Positions 52,752 through 55,920 of a DNA stretch of 55,920 nucleotides are shown in pieces. How positions within the stretch are numbered: the stretch's first letter is position 1; each line of letters starts with the position of its first letter. Under the pieces are notes generated by a model. It ran no database searches. It saw only the letters and a program-made list of their open reading frames with translations, and was not told the DNA's origin. The DNA lies in contig NZ_NRQY01000001.1 in assembly GCF_003996855.1 (NCBI RefSeq), positions 1,872,616 to 1,928,535 on the forward strand. Direction: 5' to 3'. Source of the stretch: Morganella morganii (GTDB lineage: Bacteria; Pseudomonadota; Gammaproteobacteria; Enterobacterales; Enterobacteriaceae). Position numbers and translations under genes: made by a program.

Positions 52752-53095
52752 TATCATTCCCAGCGGGCTCCCGCATCTGGCTGGTCGCCGGCGTCACCGA
52801 CATGCGCAATGGCTTCAACGGCCTGGCGGCGCGCGTCCAGAGCGTGCTCAACGACGACCCGTTCAGCGGGCACCTGTTTATCTTCCGTGGCCGCCGCGGC
52901 GACATGATAAAGCTGCTGTGGGCCGACGAAGATGGCCTGTGCCTGTTCGTCAAGCGCCTCGAGCGTGGCCGCTTCGTCTGGCCTTCCGTCAGTGATGGCA
53001 AAATCCATCTGACACCGGCGCAGCTGGCCATGCTGCTCGAAGGCCTCAACTGGAAACATCCGCAGCGCGCACATCAGTCTGGTCTGCGCGTATAA
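52748..53095 (+). CDS. tnpB: IS66 accessory protein TnpB
   Basis: A 115-residue protein typical of the IS66 Orf2 family: IWLVAGVTDMRNGFNGLAA, PFSGHLFIFRGRRGDMIKLL and GLCLFVKRLERGRFVWP. GTG start within the tnpA end. Needed with TnpC for transposition. Confidence 0.93.
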   Translation: MISFPAGSRIWLVAGVTDMRNGFNGLAARVQSVLNDDPFSGHLFIFRGRRGDMIKLLWADEDGLCLFVKRLERGRFVWPSVSDGKIHLTPAQLAMLLEGLNWKHPQRAHQSGLRV

Positions 53096-53114
53096 CTTGT
53101 TGTAATGTCGAAGG

Positions 53115-54755
53115 ATGAAAACCGAACTCCCCAACGACGTCAACGGGCTGTTGGCCATGGTGCACCAGCAACAGGTGATGCTAAAGCAGCAACAGACCCA
53201 GTTGAAACAGCAACAGACTCAACTCCGTACCTATGCGGGGCAGGTCGCTGGCTATGAGCGGGAAATCGAGCGACTGAAGGCGCAGCTCGACAAGCTCAAA
53301 CGGATGTTGTTCGGCCAAAGTTCGGAGAAGCTGCGCAACAAACTGGAGAAGAAAATCCGCGAAGCCGAAAAACGGCTGGGCGAGATAGAAGGCCGGCTGA
53401 ACACGGCCAAAGGGTGCCTGGAAGCCGCCGCGGCGGTAACTGCAGAGTCTGACGTTGACGAGGTTCCGGAAGAACAGGCAGAGAAACCGACGAGTCCCCG
53501 GCGTCCTTCATCGCGCAAGCCGTTGCCGGCGGAGTTGCCGCGCGAAACGGTACGCATCGAGCCAGTGGAAACGGTGTGCCCGCTCTGCGGGGGTGAGTTG
53601 GCGGCGCTGGGCGAAACCGTCAGCGAGCAGCTGGACATCATCAACAACGCCTTCAAAGTCATCGAAACGGTGCGGCCGAAGCTGGCTTGCCGGAAGTGTG
53701 ATGCCATCGTGCAGGCGCCATTGCCGACGAAGCCCATCGAACGGAGCTACGCGAGCCCCGGCCTGCTGTCACGTATCCTGGTGAGCAAGTATGTCGAGCA
53801 CATCCCGCTGTACCGTCAATGCGAAATCTACGCCCGTCACGGGCTGGTACTGAACCGGAATACGCTGGTCCGCTGGGTGCTGGAGCTGGCCGACAAGCTG
53901 AGTCCGCTGGCGGATGCCCTGAACCGTTATGTGCTGGAGGCAGGCAAGGTTCATGCTGACGACACGCCTGTGAAAGTGTTGGCCCCGGGAGCCGGCAAGA
54001 CGCGAACCGGCCGGCTGTGGGTCTACGTACGCGATGACCGCAACTCGGGGTCGTCAATGCCGCCGGCGGTGTGGTTCGTCTACTCGTCGGACCGCAAAGG
54101 TGTCCATCCTCAGCGGCATCTGGCGGAGTACCGTGGCGTGCTGCAGGCGGATGCGTACGGCGGTTATGACGCAGTATACGAAACCGGGCAAGTGACGGAA
54201 GCGGCATGCCTGGCGCATGCGCGGCGAAAAATCAACGACGAGCATGTCCGGAGGCCGACAGAACTGACGCAGGAAGCACTCAAACGGATAGCGGCGTTGT
54301 ATGCTATCGAGGCCGATATCCGGGGCAGCCCGGAGGAAAGGCGGCTGGCGGTCAGGAAAGAGAAAAGCCGCCCCCTGATGCAATCGCTGTACGACTGGAT
54401 CCAGGTGCAACTGAAAACGCTGTCGGTGCACGCGGAGATGGCGAAGGCGTTCGGCTACATGCTGAAACAGTGGGACGCGCTGAACGTGTTCTGGAGTGAC
54501 GGTCGGGTGGAGATCGACAACAACATCTGTGAAAACGCCTTGCGGTGCGTGGCGTTGGGCCGGCGTAACTATCTGTTCTTCGGCTCAGACAGAGGCGGTG
54601 AGGCCGCGGCGATAATCTACAGCCTGCTGGGCACCTGCAAACTGAACGGCGTGGAGCCTGAAGCTTGGTTGCGTGACGTGCTTGGCAAAATCAGCGACTG
54701 GCCGTCGAATCGGGTACACGAGCTGCTGCCCTGGAACCTCTCAATCGTAAAATAA
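53115..54755 (+). CDS. tnpC: IS66 transposase TnpC
   Basis: A 546-residue transposase: glutamine-rich coiled coil at the N-terminus ([20 protein letters not shown]), a zinc-binding CxxC/CxxC region (CPLCGG, CRKCDA), then the DDE domain with [28 protein letters not shown] and [13 protein letters not shown]. Full length and uninterrupted. Confidence 0.94.
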   Translation: MKTELPNDVNGLLAMVHQQQVMLKQQQTQLKQQQTQLRTYAGQVAGYEREIERLKAQLDKLKRMLFGQSSEKLRNKLEKKIREAEKRLGEIEGRLNTAKGCLEAAAAVTAESDVDEVPEEQAEKPTSPRRPSSRKPLPAELPRETVRIEPVETVCPLCGGELAALGETVSEQLDIINNAFKVIETVRPKLACRKCDAIVQAPLPTKPIERSYASPGLLSRILVSKYVEHIPLYRQCEIYARHGLVLNRNTLVRWVLELADKLSPLADALNRYVLEAGKVHADDTPVKVLAPGAGKTRTGRLWVYVRDDRNSGSSMPPAVWFVYSSDRKGVHPQRHLAEYRGVLQADAYGGYDAVYETGQVTEAACLAHARRKINDEHVRRPTELTQEALKRIAALYAIEADIRGSPEERRLAVRKEKSRPLMQSLYDWIQVQLKTLSVHAEMAKAFGYMLKQWDALNVFWSDGRVEIDNNICENALRCVALGRRNYLFFGSDRGGEAAAIIYSLLGTCKLNGVEPEAWLRDVLGKISDWPSNRVHELLPWNLSIVK

Positions 54756-54787
54756 TCCTTACACTACGTCCTACATGGGGCGCTTAC

Positions 54788-55901
54788 CACAATCCATTGC
54801 TGATCGATAAAAGCGTCCATAGTACAAGACCCACCCGCGTAGCCTGGGATTGAGCCATCGTGCCATTGCCTCCAGTGACAGCGGTGTTTTGTGGCTCAAA
54901 TCCCAGTCCCGCACTGTCTGACGGATTGCATTAGCTGCTCTGGCACTCATTGCTGGCAGGAAATTCACCGATAGTTCTCCCTCTTTCGAGACCGACTTTC
55001 TTGGCCTGAACGTATAGCCCAGAAAGTCGAAGCTGATTTCAGAATATTCATCCGTTCTTTCCCTGTCCTTGCAGTAGACGACTTTCGTCTTGCCCGGACT
55101 CATTTCCAGCTTACATTCGGCCAGGCGCTTTCTGAGCCTGTCGCGCAACATCATTGCCTGCGCATGGCTCTTGCAGTGGATGACAATATCATCAGCGTAC
55201 CGCTCAAACCGGATGACAGGAAATTCCCGTTTCATCCACATATCGAATGCATAATGCAGGAACAGATTAGCAAGTAACGGACTGATGACCCCGCCCTGAG
55301 GCGTTCCCTTGTCCCTCATCTGCACCGTTCCGTCCGACATGTGCACCGACGCGGTTAGCCATCGCTCAATGTAGAGCAGCACCCACTTGCAATCCGTGTG
55401 CTTGCGCACCGCCTTCATCAAGAGTTGATGGTCGATGTTATCGAAGAACCCCTTGATGTCCACGTCCAGCACCCAGTCAGTACGCCAGCATCGTTGCCGG
55501 GCTACCTTCAGGGCATCGTGCGCAGATTTATGCGGCCGATAGCCATAGGAATCGACATGGAAGTGTGGTTCCAGGATCGGCTCCAGCATGTCTTTGACCA
55601 CCATTTGCGCGATACGATCCGCTACCGTGGGTATCCCCAGTGGCCTCGTTCCGCCCGTTGCTTTTGGTATCTCGACACGCTGCACCGCTGGCGGTAAATA
55701 GCTGCCCGAGGCCATTCGATTCCAGAGTTTGTACAAGTTCCCCACGAGGTTCTTCTCAAATTCTTCAATCGATTGACCATCGACACCAGCGCCGCCTCTG
55801 TTAGCTTTTATCTTCTTGTACGCTCTCCAGACAGCCAGTTTGGAGAGCGCAAACGGTTTGGGCTGACTCACAGGCTCCTCCCACTTGTGCGGTTGACCCA
55901 C
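54788..55901 (-). pseudogene. ltrA: Group II intron reverse transcriptase, N-terminal part, interrupted by IS66
   Basis: About 370 codons: RT0-RT7 with GIPTVADRIAQMVVKDMLEP, SYGYRPHKSAHDALK, VLDVDIKGFFDNIDHQLLMK, GTPQGGVISPLLANLFLHYA and the catalytic FERYADDIVIHCKS (YADD). It is intact to MDCG, then runs into IS66 and ends at 54771. A GTG at about 55871 with GAGGAG before it is an alternative start. Reverse transcription and splicing factor of the intron; inactive unless the two halves complement. Confidence 0.88.
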
Positions 55902-55920
55902 AATATGGCCCCAACGACTG

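Larger units (their letters stand above)
52254..54787 (+). mobile_element. IS66-family insertion sequence, apparently complete
   Basis: Ends GTAAGCGCCCCACGAGGGAC and, inverted, GTAAGCGCCCCATGTAGGAC. A 7-bp direct repeat CACAATC flanks it (52247-52253, 54788-54794; the family usually makes 8). The insert is 2534 bases and carries tnpA, tnpB and tnpC. Confidence 0.92.
52010..55920 (-). mobile_element. Group II intron (minus strand), interrupted by IS66; 5' end outside the window
   Basis: Domain V is readable on the minus strand at 52045-52078: GAGCCGGATGACGGGAGACT, then GTCACGTCCGGTTC, with AGACTG-type bulge geometry. A reverse transcriptase gene lies upstream. The 3' end is placed near 52010 by the typical CCGAT ending, so it is approximate. 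No HNH endonuclease domain is seen. Confidence 0.8.

Noticed and set aside
54771..55901. Reverse transcriptase as a retron or diversity-generating element
   Set aside because: The RT0-RT7 order, maturase tail and a readable domain V on the same strand identify a group II intron.
1..55920. CRISPR array, tRNA or rRNA genes
   Set aside because: No regularly spaced repeats of 24-40 bases, no cloverleaf with a CCA end or conserved T-loop, and no rRNA-like sequence were seen on either strand.

Overview
The window is accessory DNA from a member of the Enterobacterales. Three things point there: the enterobacterial gene content (proX fragment, cfa, a Bcr/CflA pump, tssB), an IS630/IS66/IS6/IS481 complement, and a short TATACCC...GGGTATA palindromic repeat of the kind seen in Serratia, Yersinia and related genera. 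I cannot name the species. No rRNA, tRNA or CRISPR array was seen.

Region 1 (about 1-19.7 kb, almost all minus strand) is the replication and maintenance half of an SPI-7/PFGI-1-class integrative conjugative element (ICE). Transcription runs from right to left: alpA, a TIGR03764-type ParB protein, DUF2857, a TraR/DksA-like zinc-finger protein, TIGR03761, DUF3158, ssb, a PP-loop (PAPS reductase-like) protein, DUF3577, DUF3275, a DUF6094 methyltransferase-like protein, an SNF2-type helicase, higBA and topB. The conjugation half is gone. The 5' part of pilL is joined directly to the 3' part of the VirB4-like ATPase gene, so the type IV pilus genes, coupling protein and much of the T4SS were lost in one deletion. 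The ParB gene also has an in-frame amber codon. The element therefore looks immobilised. A ribbon-helix-helix protein and a D12-class adenine methylase run off the left edge.

Region 2 (about 20-30 kb) is a patchwork of breakpoints: a tssB (T6SS sheath) stump, a Ner-like regulator, and IS481, IS3, integrase, ArdC-like, pRiA4b-ORF3-like and proX fragments. It also holds a compact, apparently intact type II restriction-modification system (m5C methylase, controller, endonuclease) and an intact MFS gene. Two diverged IS630 copies in opposite orientation bracket the restriction-modification part.

Region 3 (about 30-45.6 kb) is the most interesting part. A LysR regulator and a TauE/SafE exporter are followed by an SfnB-like flavin monooxygenase. 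After it comes a tightly packed plus-strand operon encoding a type II thioesterase, a PEP-mutase/isocitrate-lyase-fold enzyme, a KASIII-like protein, a 729-residue haem-oxygenase-like diiron (HDO) protein, an acyl-CoA dehydrogenase, a cytochrome P450, an ATP-grasp ligase, an MFS exporter, an IucD/SidA-type N-hydroxylase fused to part of a C45 acyltransferase, and an OsmC-like protein. There is no NRPS or PKS megasynthase. I do not recognise the cluster. It looks like a biosynthetic system for a small N-oxygenated, possibly sulfur-linked metabolite.

Region 4 (about 45.6-55.9 kb) holds a frameshifted cfa gene behind an AraC regulator, a Bcr/CflA pump with a TetR regulator, a deleted IS6-family element, an intact DASS (SLC13) anion transporter, and a group II intron (minus strand) whose reverse transcriptase gene is split by a complete IS66-family element.
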